Positions 54,367-63,947 of a stretch of DNA of 64,000 nt are shown in pieces (positions within the stretch are counted from its first letter, which is position 1; each line of letters opens with the position of its first letter). The notes under the pieces were generated by a model. That model saw only the letters and a list, made by a program, of their open reading frames with translations, was not told where the DNA came from and made no database searches. The translations under genes and the position numbers were made by a program. The DNA comes from Rhodocista pekingensis (GTDB lineage Bacteria; Pseudomonadota; Alphaproteobacteria; Azospirillales; Azospirillaceae): NCBI RefSeq assembly GCF_042665545.1, contig NZ_JBHTCM010000028.1, positions 270,699 through 334,698 of the forward strand, written 5' to 3'.

Positions 54367-55724
54367 TGACGATGCTCGACCTCGTTCCGACCCAACGGTC
54401 GGCAACCACTATCGACAACCGGATGCAGGAAGCCCCGGTTCCGACCAGTTTCAAAGGGGTTGTGATCAGCGGCCTTGTCCTGCTGGGCGTTACCTTCGGC
54501 GGTGTCGGAACCTGGGCCGCGCTGGCGCCCCTGAGCAGTGCGGCCATCGCCTCCGGTGTGCTGACCGTTGCCTCCAACAACAAGCTCATTCAGCACCTCG
54601 AAGGGGGGATCGTCAAAGAGATCAAGGTTAAAGAGGGCGATATCGTCGCTGCCGGCGACACCCTCGTCGTGCTGGACCCGACCAGGGCAGAAGCGCAGGT
54701 TGACATCGTCCGGGGCCAGCTTGACGCGACCCTGGCCCTGGAGGCCCGTCTTCTGGCGGAACGCTCCGGCGCCGACACGGTGCGCTTCCCTGAAAGCCTG
54801 ACGCAGAACGCCTCGGACCCGGATGTCGCCGCTATCATCGACAGCCAGAAGAAGCTGTTCGAAGCCCGCAAGCTTTCTCTGGAAGGGCAGATCACCATAC
54901 TTCGCAAACGTGTCGTTCAGGCCCGTGAGCAGATCGGCGGTCTCGAAGCGCAGCGCGACAGCAATGACCGGCAGATCACGCTGATCGAAGATGAACTCAA
55001 GGGTCTGCGCGAACTCTACGACAAGGGTTATGCGCCGCGAACCCGTATTCTGGCTTTGGAGCGCGAAGCCTCCCGGCTTCTTGGCGAGCGCGGACAATAC
55101 GGGGGCGAGGTTTCCCGGGTACAGCAGGTGATCGGCGAAACCGAATTGCAGATCATCCAGGTCCGCAAGAACTTCCAGGAGGAAGTCGCCAAGCAACTTC
55201 AGGAAACGCAGAACCAGATCTTCGATCTGCGGGAGCGCCTGAGGGCCGCAGAGGATGTTCTGACCCGTACTGTCATCACCTCCCCCGAAGCCGGCAAGGT
55301 GACCGGTCTGAAGGTCCATACCGTGGGGGGCGTCGTCCCGCCGGGGGATGTGATGCTCCAGATCGTCCCAGACAACGACGATCTGATCATCGAGGCCCAA
55401 CTCCAGGTGACGGACGTGGACAATGTGCATGTCGGGCAGGAAGCCGATGTCCACCTTACCGCGTTCAGCCAGCGTGTTACGCCTGTCGTCACCGGCACTG
55501 TGGCAAATGTCTCCGGTGACCGCTTCCAGGACCAGAGGACCGGACTTCCTTATTATACTGTCCGGATCATTGTATCTGAGGAAGAAAGAGCAAAGCTGGG
55601 CGACCTTCAACTGCTCCCTGGCATGCCTGCGGATGCTTATATCAAGACCGGAGAGAAAACCCCGCTTCGTTACCTGTTCGACCCGCTGATACAGGTCATA
55701 AACAGATCCTTCCGGGAGAACTGA
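54366..55724 (+). CDS. HlyD-family type I secretion adaptor (PrtE-like)
   Basis: 452 residues. One N-terminal membrane helix (GVVISGLVLLGVTFGGVGTW) is followed by a lipoyl/barrel start (GVLTVASNNKLIQHLEGGIV, then KEIKVKEGDIVAAGDTLVVL), a long coiled coil (about 120-290), the returning lipoyl half (VITSPEAGKVTGLKVHTVGG) and a C-terminal barrel (VTPVVTGTVANVSGDRFQ). It links the ATPase at 52639 to TolC. It is translationally coupled to the ATPase gene and is followed after 145 bases by the putative substrate gene. Confidence 0.95.
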   Translation: MTMLDLVPTQRSATTIDNRMQEAPVPTSFKGVVISGLVLLGVTFGGVGTWAALAPLSSAAIASGVLTVASNNKLIQHLEGGIVKEIKVKEGDIVAAGDTLVVLDPTRAEAQVDIVRGQLDATLALEARLLAERSGADTVRFPESLTQNASDPDVAAIIDSQKKLFEARKLSLEGQITILRKRVVQAREQIGGLEAQRDSNDRQITLIEDELKGLRELYDKGYAPRTRILALEREASRLLGERGQYGGEVSRVQQVIGETELQIIQVRKNFQEEVAKQLQETQNQIFDLRERLRAAEDVLTRTVITSPEAGKVTGLKVHTVGGVVPPGDVMLQIVPDNDDLIIEAQLQVTDVDNVHVGQEADVHLTAFSQRVTPVVTGTVANVSGDRFQDQRTGLPYYTVRIIVSEEERAKLGDLQLLPGMPADAYIKTGEKTPLRYLFDPLIQVINRSFREN

Positions 55725-55869
55725 TCGGCACGCGGGTCGGACGTGACACAGCCGGGACAATTCCGACCCGCCCCTCCCTATCTCCTTGCGGAATGGACAG
55801 GAGATACTTACACATTAACACTATTGGGAATGGGATGGTTGGCCGTCCAGAGGCTGCTCCTGCAATAGG

Positions 55870-57654
55870 ATGGAAGGCGTGGTCAGTTCCGTTGTCATCC
55901 CGCTGAGGCGATCGGTCCAACCGCGAACCAGGTCCTGGGCAAACCAGGAACTGGCGGAATTCTATCGCGTCGTCGAAATTCTGAACCGCGCAGGACTCGC
56001 TGTGTCAATCGACAGCGGGTGGAGCGACGAGGGCGATCCCTGGCTCGTGTTCCTGCGGGATGATTCCAGCGACGTCATCGCTCATTTTGCCAAGATCGAC
56101 GGACGGCTTGTCGCGTCGAACGGAGCCACCGGCGACACGATCCGCGGGACCGACTTCCGCGATCTGCTCAACGCCCTCGTCCGGATGCAGCCGCTGGTAT
56201 TGCCCCCCTCTAATCCAGCCACGGCCAAGCTGTATCTTCACCCCAGCGTCGTTCTGAGCGCCTTCGTCGCGGCGGCGCTGATGCTTCTTTCTGACATCAA
56301 CCCGGCAGAGGCATCCGAAGTGCCGTCGGGTCAGGTGCCGAAGGAGGGCGGACCGGAAGGGGGGGGCGACGCTGCCGCGGATCCGGAAGCGGTCATCCGT
56401 CCCGCTTCCAGCCCGGTCGCCGCCGGCCGCGCCTTCGACGGGCCCAGGCAATGGGAGACGCTGCGGACCAGTCCGAAAGCCGACAGTATCTTCAGCCAGG
56501 CCCAGTTCGCCGCCCTGACTGCCGTTATCGGGACGGCCGTCATGCTGCTGGAGTCGGCCGGGGATGCCGCCGCATTTTCGGAACCGGAAACGCCATTCAC
56601 CCATACCGGTCAGTTTGTTCAATCCGAGGCACAGTTCCTCCCGACCGGTTGGGCGGTTGCTGGCCTTGCTCATGATGGACGTCAGAAGCCCATTCTGACC
56701 GAGATGGCCGTTGCCTCTACGGCAAGCGCGGAAACTGCTCCGGATGGCGATCGTAGCCTGCCGATGGTGTCCTCTTCACCGTTCATTGTGCAGGAATCTG
56801 TGGGAGAGGATTCACGGGTCGGCATTGACAGTGTCCTGGTCAGTAACGACACCGTCGTGATCAGCCACGATCTGCTGGAATTCGGGGAAATATCTTCTGC
56901 CCCCCATGGGAAGTTTCTGACGGTCGCCCCGCTTGATCTGGCGGCTGCGCACTCCATCGTCTTCCTGCCCCAGGGGGGCGTGATCGAGGTGAGGATCGTC
57001 CCCGTTCTCGCCGAGATCCTGCCCCTGGCCCCAGGGAAAGCGGTTGAGGTTCAGTTCGACATCCTCCTGGATACGGTGGCGACGCCCGCGGATGTGGCCC
57101 AGTTGCCCCCGTCACCGGATTTGGCGCGGGGGAAGGAGGTTTCTCCCCTGGCCCGTGATCCGGCCACGGGAGATTCGGGTAATCCGGATGATACGGCGGC
57201 GGGAAAGGTCGATCATACGCCGACTGCCCAGAATCCAGACCCGGCTGCTTCATCTCCTCCATCCCCGCCCTCCCCGAGCGACAGCCAACCTGCGTCTCCA
57301 GCATCCGCTACAGAAGAACAGCCGGCAAAGTCGGCGTCTCATCCGCCAGAAGCACCATCGTCGACGCTTCCTGGTTCCGCAGACCTTCCATCTTTCGGGA
57401 AGATCATCCTGGCCGACGGAAGTTCCGATTACGCGCTCACAACGGGCCGCGAGACCATCGTCTTTACCGGCGGCAACGTCACTCTGTTTAATTTCCAGTT
57501 CGGCACGGACCGGTTGATCATAGAAACCAGCAATCTTGATCCGTCCTCGATGGGTATTACGTGGTCAGACGAGGGTTCGCTGATCATGACTTTCAGCGAT
57601 AATTCGACGCTGACCTTCATTGGACTGGCAGGCTGGGATAATGCCGGAGGCTGA
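55870..57654 (+). CDS. putative type I secretion substrate with N-terminal globular domain
   Basis: 594 residues and no family I can name with confidence. Residues about 25-110 look like a small globular domain (ELAEFYRVVEILNRAGLAVS, GWSDEGDPWLVFLRDD, IAHFAKIDGRLVASN). A hydrophobic stretch follows (LHPSVVLSAFVAAALMLL), then a long low-complexity Ala/Pro/Ser/Glu region. The last 80 residues resemble the C-terminal region of RTX-type exported proteins (FNFQFGTDRLIIETSNLD, GSLIMTFSDNSTLTFIGLAG). No calcium-binding GGxGxDxUx repeats are present. Position directly after the secretion genes supports export of this protein. The internal hydrophobic segment is odd for a type I substrate and may hold it in the envelope. 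Confidence 0.6.
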   Translation: MEGVVSSVVIPLRRSVQPRTRSWANQELAEFYRVVEILNRAGLAVSIDSGWSDEGDPWLVFLRDDSSDVIAHFAKIDGRLVASNGATGDTIRGTDFRDLLNALVRMQPLVLPPSNPATAKLYLHPSVVLSAFVAAALMLLSDINPAEASEVPSGQVPKEGGPEGGGDAAADPEAVIRPASSPVAAGRAFDGPRQWETLRTSPKADSIFSQAQFAALTAVIGTAVMLLESAGDAAAFSEPETPFTHTGQFVQSEAQFLPTGWAVAGLAHDGRQKPILTEMAVASTASAETAPDGDRSLPMVSSSPFIVQESVGEDSRVGIDSVLVSNDTVVISHDLLEFGEISSAPHGKFLTVAPLDLAAAHSIVFLPQGGVIEVRIVPVLAEILPLAPGKAVEVQFDILLDTVATPADVAQLPPSPDLARGKEVSPLARDPATGDSGNPDDTAAGKVDHTPTAQNPDPAASSPPSPPSPSDSQPASPASATEEQPAKSASHPPEAPSSTLPGSADLPSFGKIILADGSSDYALTTGRETIVFTGGNVTLFNFQFGTDRLIIETSNLDPSSMGITWSDEGSLIMTFSDNSTLTFIGLAGWDNAGG

Positions 57655-57801
57655 CGCAGATGTCGCCGGTCGATTTTTCCCTCTGGACAGCGTGAGAAAC
57701 AGGACGCTCAGGCCTTGATCTGGAGCAGAGCAGCGGGTGTCTGACGTCCGGAAAGCTTGAACCGGCGGGACGCGAACCGGGAAGATGGGATAAGCATTCA
57801 A

Positions 57802-58581
57802 ATGTATGAGAATATTGTTTCCGTTTCTGCCGATGTTCATGGGCGGAAACGCCTGAAGCAAGTTACAGACTATTCGTTCGCGGACAAACTCACCGCGGTT
57901 CCCCTGACCATTCCCGAAACAATGGTTGCGGCCGCAGAGTACCCCATCGGTTTCACGAAGAACAACGACACCCTTGAGCCAAGCGCCCTTCTGGGATTGG
58001 CAAACGGTCGAAACCTTTTTGTTGACGCGAACGGTCGGTGGATCGGGAATTATATCCCGGCGATCGTTCGCCGTTATCCTTTTGTCATCGGGCATACGCC
58101 GGGTGACCGTAATCTGGCGCTTTGCATTGATGAAAGTTCTGGGTTGTTGTCGGAGACGGAAGGGGAGCCTCTGTTCACAGAGGACTTGCAGCCAGCACCG
58201 ACTCTTGTGAAGACCCTTCAGTTCTGTAAGGAACTGGAATCCGCCCGGGGCGCCACTCTTCTGGCGACAACCGCGATCGTGGAAGCTGGATTGATCCAGC
58301 CATGGCCCTTGAAGATCCAGCAAGGAGATTCCGTCCGGGAAATCAGCGGCCTGTTCAGGATCGAAAAAGCAGCATTTTTCTCCCTTTCCGATGAGAACGT
58401 CCTCAAGTTGCGCGCCAACGGGGGGCTGACTCTTGCATACGCCCATTTGATTTCGATGCACAGATTGCAGGCGTTGGCGAAAATGACCCCGGCGGTGGCG
58501 CCGCCGCAACCAGCTCCCCCCACCAAACCCACATCTGATCTCAGTCGGGTCCCATCCGAGGATCTTGTCTTCCGTTTCTGA
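57802..58581 (+). CDS. SapC family protein
   Basis: 259 residues from the ATG at 57802; a TTG at 57757 is less likely. The sequence matches the SapC family (named from surface-layer loci): an early YSFADKLTAVPLTIPETMVA, PIGFTKNND, LFVDANGRWIGNYIPAIVRR, YPFVIG, LCIDESSGL, GLFRIEKAAF and a Pro-rich tail. No signal peptide. Members are common beside type I secretion genes in alphaproteobacteria, sometimes as the neighbour or partner of a secreted protein. Molecular role unknown. Confidence 0.88.
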   Translation: MYENIVSVSADVHGRKRLKQVTDYSFADKLTAVPLTIPETMVAAAEYPIGFTKNNDTLEPSALLGLANGRNLFVDANGRWIGNYIPAIVRRYPFVIGHTPGDRNLALCIDESSGLLSETEGEPLFTEDLQPAPTLVKTLQFCKELESARGATLLATTAIVEAGLIQPWPLKIQQGDSVREISGLFRIEKAAFFSLSDENVLKLRANGGLTLAYAHLISMHRLQALAKMTPAVAPPQPAPPTKPTSDLSRVPSEDLVFRF

Positions 58582-58659
58582 TGCGGGCCTGCCCCTGGTC
58601 CGTTCTTCCGGAGGTGCAGGAGACGTCCGACGGTCCGACCCTGGAAAGGCTGCCGCCAC

Positions 58660-61600
58660 CTATTCGGCCGCGATCTTCGCCCGGTTCTTCTCGATGCGCT
58701 CGATCACGGCGGTTCTCGTGTGTCCGCCCGCCAGGATCTCGACCTCATCATCGACGCAGCCCCCGATCAGCGCCGCGGCGATCGGCTCCCGCCACTGCAC
58801 GATGCCCTCATCGGGGCGGTTCTCGCTGGCGCTGATGCGGAAGCGCCGCGGGCGGCCCGGCTCGTCGTTGAACCGGACCACCACCAGATCCCCGATCTCA
58901 ACCACGGCGTCGTCGCCGACCGGCAGCGGAACCACCTCCCCGGGGGCCGCAGCATCGGCCGGCGTCCGGTCCACCGTGGTCGTTGCCGGGGCGATGCCTT
59001 CGGACGCGGCGATGCCGGTTTCCTCCGCCGGGGCGGACAGGTCGATGTGCCGGGTATAGACCATGTCGACCGGTGCCGCCCCGATCGGGTCGATCCCCAG
59101 ATCGTCGAGCACCCGCCGCAGATCGCCGAGGCAACTGTCGGGGTCCGTGATCCAGCTCGACCCCCAACAGCGCCAGAACCGCCAGCCCAGCCGTTCCAGA
59201 GACTTCTGGCGCCGCAGATCCGCCGCCCAGCGGTCGGGGCCGTGATACTTGTCGCCGTCGAGTTCGATGGCGAGGCGCCGGTCATTGCGTCCTTCGATGA
59301 CGAAATCGATGCGCCGCCCGCCGACGGGGACCTGCGGCCGGATGCGGTAACCGAGCGCCAGCAGGCGTCGCCCGAAATCCCGTTCGAAGTCCGACTCGCA
59401 GAGGGCCAGAATGTCGCCGGCACCGGCGATGTTGCCGCCCCCCATCGGATTGCGGAAATGCTCAAGGACCGCCAGCTTGAGGTCGGAAGGCTTCAGGTGG
59501 CTCGATGTCACCGAGCGGACCAGGACCATGCGGTCGCGTGCCCGGGACAGGGCCACGTTGAACCGCTGTTCGAAGAGGCGCGACGTCTGCGCGATCGCGG
59601 TCCGCGGACAGGCGACCATCGAGAGGAAGATGATGTCCCGCTCCTGCCCCTGGTACTTCGCGGCGTTGCCGCACATGATGCGGTGCCGTTCCATGATCTC
59701 GGCGCCGAGGTCGCGGATCAGCCTGTCGTAGATCAGCTTCGCCTGCTTGTCGCCGATCAGCGAGATGACGCCGATGGAGCGGCGGGCATAGGCTGGATCG
59801 GCCGTCAGGGTGCGGATCTCCTCGACGATCACCTCCGCCTCGGCCGGGTTGACGTCCCGCAGCTTCCGGCCGTGCGGGACAAGGATGTCGATCAGCGGCG
59901 GGTCGAGCCGCTCGGAGGCCGTGGGCAGGCGCAACGGGATGAGCGGATGCGGATAGAAGCGGCTGGAGAACCGGATGATCGGTTCAACGCAGCGGAAATG
60001 CTCGCGCAGCAGGATCGCCTTGCCCGGAAAGAGCATCCCGCCGAGTTCGTAGAGCGATGTCGCCGGGTCCATCTGGTTCGCGAAGGGGAGGCCGCCCAGG
60101 AACGTCGTCCGGAGCTGGATGATCTTCCGGTCCTCGACACCGATCAGGGTCGGGGAAACCTGCCTGTCGTCGCCGACGATGAGGACCTTCTTGCCGCGGA
60201 GCAGCGCCGGCAGGGCGGTGATGTCGGACTGCGACGCCTCGTCGATGATCACCAGATCGAACGCGGCCAGTTGAGCGGGAAGCTGTTCGGAGACCCGCCA
60301 CTCGGGCAGGATCCAGCAGGGAATCGCGGCCGCTGCGTCCAGCGTCGCTTCCCGGATGATCCTCCGCTGCCGGTCCGCGCCCCGCCCGGTCCCCTTGCCC
60401 AGCTTCGCGATCGCCGATGCGAACTTGGCGAGCGCCGCCTCGACCCGCTCCGTCAGGCCGCGCTTCAGCCCGAGATAGGTCCGCAGCCGGATGACATCCG
60501 TGAAGATCCGCTTCTGCTCGGCCTCCGCTTCGACCCGTTCCTGCGTGAGCCGGCCGATGCGGCCCCTGTCGTCGAGCGAGCGGATGAAGCCGTCCGCCCG
60601 GGCCCACTCCCATGTTGACCGCCAGGGAACCGCGGACCAGGGGCTGTCCCCCGGAGCGTCGTTCCGCAGGCGCTCCGCCCAGCGGGGCGCACCGGAGTCG
60701 GCGACCCTCGCCATGATCGTGTCCAGTCTGGCGATCAGGGGCCGCAGGCCGTCCAGGCGGCGGGCCTCCTCCTGCACCTGCTTCCAGGCCTGCGCCAGAG
60801 CGCCCTGGCCGACCTCCGGATCGCCCAGGGCCTCAAGGCTCTGACGCACGGCCGAGTGCCAGGGCAGGCTTCCCTCCCCGGCCAGCTCCCTCAGATGCCG
60901 GCGCACGGCCTCCGCATCCGCCAGCTCGGCCCGTTCAAGGCTCGCCTCCAGCGCCGCCAGGGCCGGCGCACAGCGGCCATGGTAGAGCGCCTCGTCCAGA
61001 TCGACACCGTAGGGATAGAGCTGCCTCAGGAGCTGAAGGCGGGCCGGAAGCACCTCCAGCAGCGCCACCATCCCTTCCAGCAGGCGTCCCAGGCGCATCA
61101 GTTCGTCAAGGCCGGCTTCCGCTGTCCGGGGCAGAGCCGGCACGCCGGCCAGCCGGGCGATCGACGCCCAGCGGTCGAGGAAGGCGATGGCATCGCGCTG
61201 CCAGTCCCGGAACCTGACGACCGTGCCCCAGTCCTCTGCCGAGGCCGGCGGGCGGCCCTCGATCTCGACCTTGACGATACGGGCCTTCAGCCCTCCCTTG
61301 AGGAAGCCGAACAGGCCGAAGGGCTGCCGGCCGGCGGCGAGATCCTCAAGGGCGCGGTTGAACGCCTGATCGTCCAGGGGCACCTCCCCGTGCCGGACCC
61401 CCTTCAGCGCGAACTCGCGGCCCTGACGGTTGAGAGCGGCCCAGGTCGTGAACGACTGGTGCATGGCCGTGGCCACGGCCGGGTCCATCCGCTTCACCCC
61501 GGCCAGGGCGTGATAGGCGTCAAGGAGCCATCCCTCGGCCACCAGCTCCCCGATCAGACCGGAGACGTCGCGGAGCCAGACCCTGATCTCCCGCGCCTGG

Positions 61601-63660
61601 TCCAGGCCCACGGCATCGACCGAGACATAGGGGACATCCCCCCTCTCGGCGCGGCCGTCAATCTCGGTGAGGCGCTGTAGTTCCCCGTGAGCCGCCAGAA
61701 CGCGGGCCATGTCGGGCAGCGTGGCGGGATCGGGAAGGTCGGAGACGCCATAGATCAGATCCGCCCCGAGGGTGCGCCGCAGCTCCTCGGCCTCGGCGAT
61801 GTCCCCGTCCGTGAAGCGGGGGTCGAACCGCGCATCCAGGGTCAGGGGGTCGGGAAACCAGGCATGCCGCGGCCGCTGTTCCGCGACCGTCCGGGCCAGC
61901 TCCATGGGCAGGAGCGGGCGATCACCGCACGCCACACGGGCGAGATTCCGCTCGGCATGGGCTTGAAGCTCGTCATCGATCTCCTGGATACGCTGCTTCA
62001 GGGTGGCAAGGCGGGCCTGCTTCTCGCCGATCTCCCGTTCGACCTGCCGCACATTGACACTTTTCGCCTCGCCCGCGAGGACGGTGACGGCCTGCTCCAA
62101 CTGCCGGCCGCCCTCCCGGTCGTTGTGGATGACGGCGATGGCCAGACAGCGGATCTCCGGCGGCAGCTTCTCCTGCAAGGCGGTCAGGGCTTCCGGGGTC
62201 TTCGCCGTGACCAGAACGCGCCGGTTGGTGGCGAGGTAGTGGCAGATGATGTTGGCGATCGTGTGCGTCTTGCCTGTCCCGGGAGGCCCCTGGACCAGAA
62301 CGCCGTCGGCATCGCCGCTTTCCAGGCGCTCCATGATGGCGATCTGGTCATCGTTGTAGGACAGGGGAAAGAAGTAGGTCCGCCGGCCCGCCCCGGACGC
62401 CGTCCGGCCATCGCCGTCGGCCGCTCCGGTTCCCGGGCCCGTTCCGCCCTTCCAGCCGATGCTGGCCTCGGGCAGCACGAGGTCCGTGCTGCTCAGGTCG
62501 ATCGACGCTCCGTCCTCATAGGGCCGTCTGTCGCTCGGCGGTTCGACAAGGCGCAGCGCGGGCCGGGGCAGGCCGGCCTCATCCTCGGCCGTCTCGATGC
62601 AGCGGATCAGGCGCTCCAGATCCTCCCGGCGGAAGTCCTCGCTCCGCTGGCGGACATAGAGCGCCCAGGTGTCCGTGATCGTCAGCGCATCCGTGATCTC
62701 CGGCACGGATCGGTCGGACGCGTCCTTGCGCAGGTCGGGCCAGTAGGCGCCGGTGCTGGACAGGCGGGCGGCGCAGGCACGCAGCAGCGCCTCGAAGGTC
62801 CGGGGCTCGAACGGAGAGAAGCCGAGATCCGGGTCCTCCAGCCCCCGTTCCAGTTCGGCCGCCAGATCCCGCTGCAACGTCTTCGCCCCATCGATCTCCA
62901 GCTCGTGGAACGGACGCAGGTTGATCAGGGGCGGCGTGCTCCGCGGCCGGACCAGGATGGCCCCGTCATCATGCAGGTCCAGCTCGACCAGTTGCTCGAT
63001 CAGGGGAACATTGACGCGGGCATCGGGCCGGCGCCAGCGCGCCATGCCGACACCGAAGACAAGGTCGATCGGGTTGTCGTCGCCGAGCGACAGGACGCGC
63101 TGACAGGTCTGGTACAGTCTGTTGTAGAAGTCGATCGAGCGGCGGACAGGGCGCTCCCTGGCCGCCCACGCCGCCCAGGGCCCATCCAGGTAGGCCTGCC
63201 ACAGAGCCCGGAACTCCGGCATCGCGGCGGTCCGGAGCAGCACGTCCAGGCGGTCCTGCGGCTCGCTGTCGGACGGGAGCGGCCGCATCACGTCGGCCGG
63301 ATCGGTCAGCAGCTTCGCCTCGAAGAGATCGGAGATCTCCTCAGGGGCGAGAGCCAGCATCCGCTCGGCCTCAAGTTTCGGCGGGCTGTCGGGAGACGGG
63401 CGGGCACCGAACGCCGCCCAGCCGGAAAAGAGCGGATCGGGCAGCGGCGGCGGCGTCTCCCGCAGGCGCTGGACCCGGATCCATGTCTCGCCATCGACAT
63501 TGACCTCCACCCCGGGGAGGTCGCGGATCTGCGCCTCCAGGAAGCTCGGATAGGGCTCGCGCGCGATGTCGAGGATGACCCTTTCGTTGAGTGAGAGGAG
63601 GCCCTGCGTGTACCGGAGGACGTTCTGCAGGCCTTTCTGCTTATCGGCGAACTCCGACAT
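58660..63660 (-). CDS. SF1 (Upf1-like) helicase fused to a Vsr/DUF559-like nuclease and a GreA-like domain
   Basis: 1666 residues from ATG 63660. An N-terminal region (1-440) of unknown fold, starting LRYTQGLLSLNERVIL, precedes a superfamily 1 helicase: Walker A LVQGPPGTGKTHTIANI (about 458), a long insert with coiled coil, Walker B FDLVIIDEASQSD (about 1136), GDDRQVSP (motif III), KYQGQERDIIFLS (V) and NVALSRARDRMVLV (VI). A Vsr/DUF559-type nuclease follows (FERDFGRRLLALGYRI, RIDFVIEG, LAIELDGDKYHG near 1464, LERLGWRFWRCWGSSW). The last 80 residues (from about 1585: VEIGDLVVVRF, GIVQWREPIAAALIG, DEVEI) look like the C-terminal domain of GreA/GreB. It stands alone beside a tRNA gene. A defence or nucleic-acid-surveillance role is likely for helicase-nuclease fusions, but is not proven. 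Confidence 0.85.
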   Translation of the reverse strand: MSEFADKQKGLQNVLRYTQGLLSLNERVILDIAREPYPSFLEAQIRDLPGVEVNVDGETWIRVQRLRETPPPLPDPLFSGWAAFGARPSPDSPPKLEAERMLALAPEEISDLFEAKLLTDPADVMRPLPSDSEPQDRLDVLLRTAAMPEFRALWQAYLDGPWAAWAARERPVRRSIDFYNRLYQTCQRVLSLGDDNPIDLVFGVGMARWRRPDARVNVPLIEQLVELDLHDDGAILVRPRSTPPLINLRPFHELEIDGAKTLQRDLAAELERGLEDPDLGFSPFEPRTFEALLRACAARLSSTGAYWPDLRKDASDRSVPEITDALTITDTWALYVRQRSEDFRREDLERLIRCIETAEDEAGLPRPALRLVEPPSDRRPYEDGASIDLSSTDLVLPEASIGWKGGTGPGTGAADGDGRTASGAGRRTYFFPLSYNDDQIAIMERLESGDADGVLVQGPPGTGKTHTIANIICHYLATNRRVLVTAKTPEALTALQEKLPPEIRCLAIAVIHNDREGGRQLEQAVTVLAGEAKSVNVRQVEREIGEKQARLATLKQRIQEIDDELQAHAERNLARVACGDRPLLPMELARTVAEQRPRHAWFPDPLTLDARFDPRFTDGDIAEAEELRRTLGADLIYGVSDLPDPATLPDMARVLAAHGELQRLTEIDGRAERGDVPYVSVDAVGLDQAREIRVWLRDVSGLIGELVAEGWLLDAYHALAGVKRMDPAVATAMHQSFTTWAALNRQGREFALKGVRHGEVPLDDQAFNRALEDLAAGRQPFGLFGFLKGGLKARIVKVEIEGRPPASAEDWGTVVRFRDWQRDAIAFLDRWASIARLAGVPALPRTAEAGLDELMRLGRLLEGMVALLEVLPARLQLLRQLYPYGVDLDEALYHGRCAPALAALEASLERAELADAEAVRRHLRELAGEGSLPWHSAVRQSLEALGDPEVGQGALAQAWKQVQEEARRLDGLRPLIARLDTIMARVADSGAPRWAERLRNDAPGDSPWSAVPWRSTWEWARADGFIRSLDDRGRIGRLTQERVEAEAEQKRIFTDVIRLRTYLGLKRGLTERVEAALAKFASAIAKLGKGTGRGADRQRRIIREATLDAAAAIPCWILPEWRVSEQLPAQLAAFDLVIIDEASQSDITALPALLRGKKVLIVGDDRQVSPTLIGVEDRKIIQLRTTFLGGLPFANQMDPATSLYELGGMLFPGKAILLREHFRCVEPIIRFSSRFYPHPLIPLRLPTASERLDPPLIDILVPHGRKLRDVNPAEAEVIVEEIRTLTADPAYARRSIGVISLIGDKQAKLIYDRLIRDLGAEIMERHRIMCGNAAKYQGQERDIIFLSMVACPRTAIAQTSRLFEQRFNVALSRARDRMVLVRSVTSSHLKPSDLKLAVLEHFRNPMGGGNIAGAGDILALCESDFERDFGRRLLALGYRIRPQVPVGGRRIDFVIEGRNDRRLAIELDGDKYHGPDRWAADLRRQKSLERLGWRFWRCWGSSWITDPDSCLGDLRRVLDDLGIDPIGAAPVDMVYTRHIDLSAPAEETGIAASEGIAPATTTVDRTPADAAAPGEVVPLPVGDDAVVEIGDLVVVRFNDEPGRPRRFRISASENRPDEGIVQWREPIAAALIGGCVDDEVEILAGGHTRTAVIERIEKNRAKIAAE

Positions 63661-63904
63661 CCCAGGACGCTCCGGTCTACAGCCACCAGACAGATGTTCT
63701 ACCGCCGGCCGGGGTCGCTTGGAAAGAAAGGGCTTGGGAGTGTCCCGGAGTGCAATGGCCGCAGCCGGTGCGCGATGCATGACCTGCACCCTACAGCCGG
63801 GCCGGGCACAACCGCGCCGCCCCTGCCTGGGGCCGGCACGATAACGGGGCCGGGCTGCGGAGCGGGCCTTTTTGCTCCGCCTGCTTCCGCGGTGCTTCCA
63901 GGCA

Positions 63905-63941
63905 GCAAAAAAGGCTTAGCTCCGGGAGGGTCTAAGCCTTT
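63905..63941 (-). terminator. intrinsic terminator after the tRNA gene
   Basis: On the minus strand AAAGGCTTAG pairs perfectly with CTAAGCCTTT (10-base stem, 12-base loop), followed by a T-run (stem end plus TTTTT). It begins 9 bases after the 3' CCA of the tRNA gene, so it ends the tRNA transcript. Confidence 0.9.
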
Positions 63942-63947
63942 GATGTT

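Noticed and set aside
63661..63905. Island attachment repeat of the tRNA 3' end
   Set aside because: The T-arm/acceptor sequence of the tRNA does not recur elsewhere in the window as far as I can see, and no integrase gene is present.
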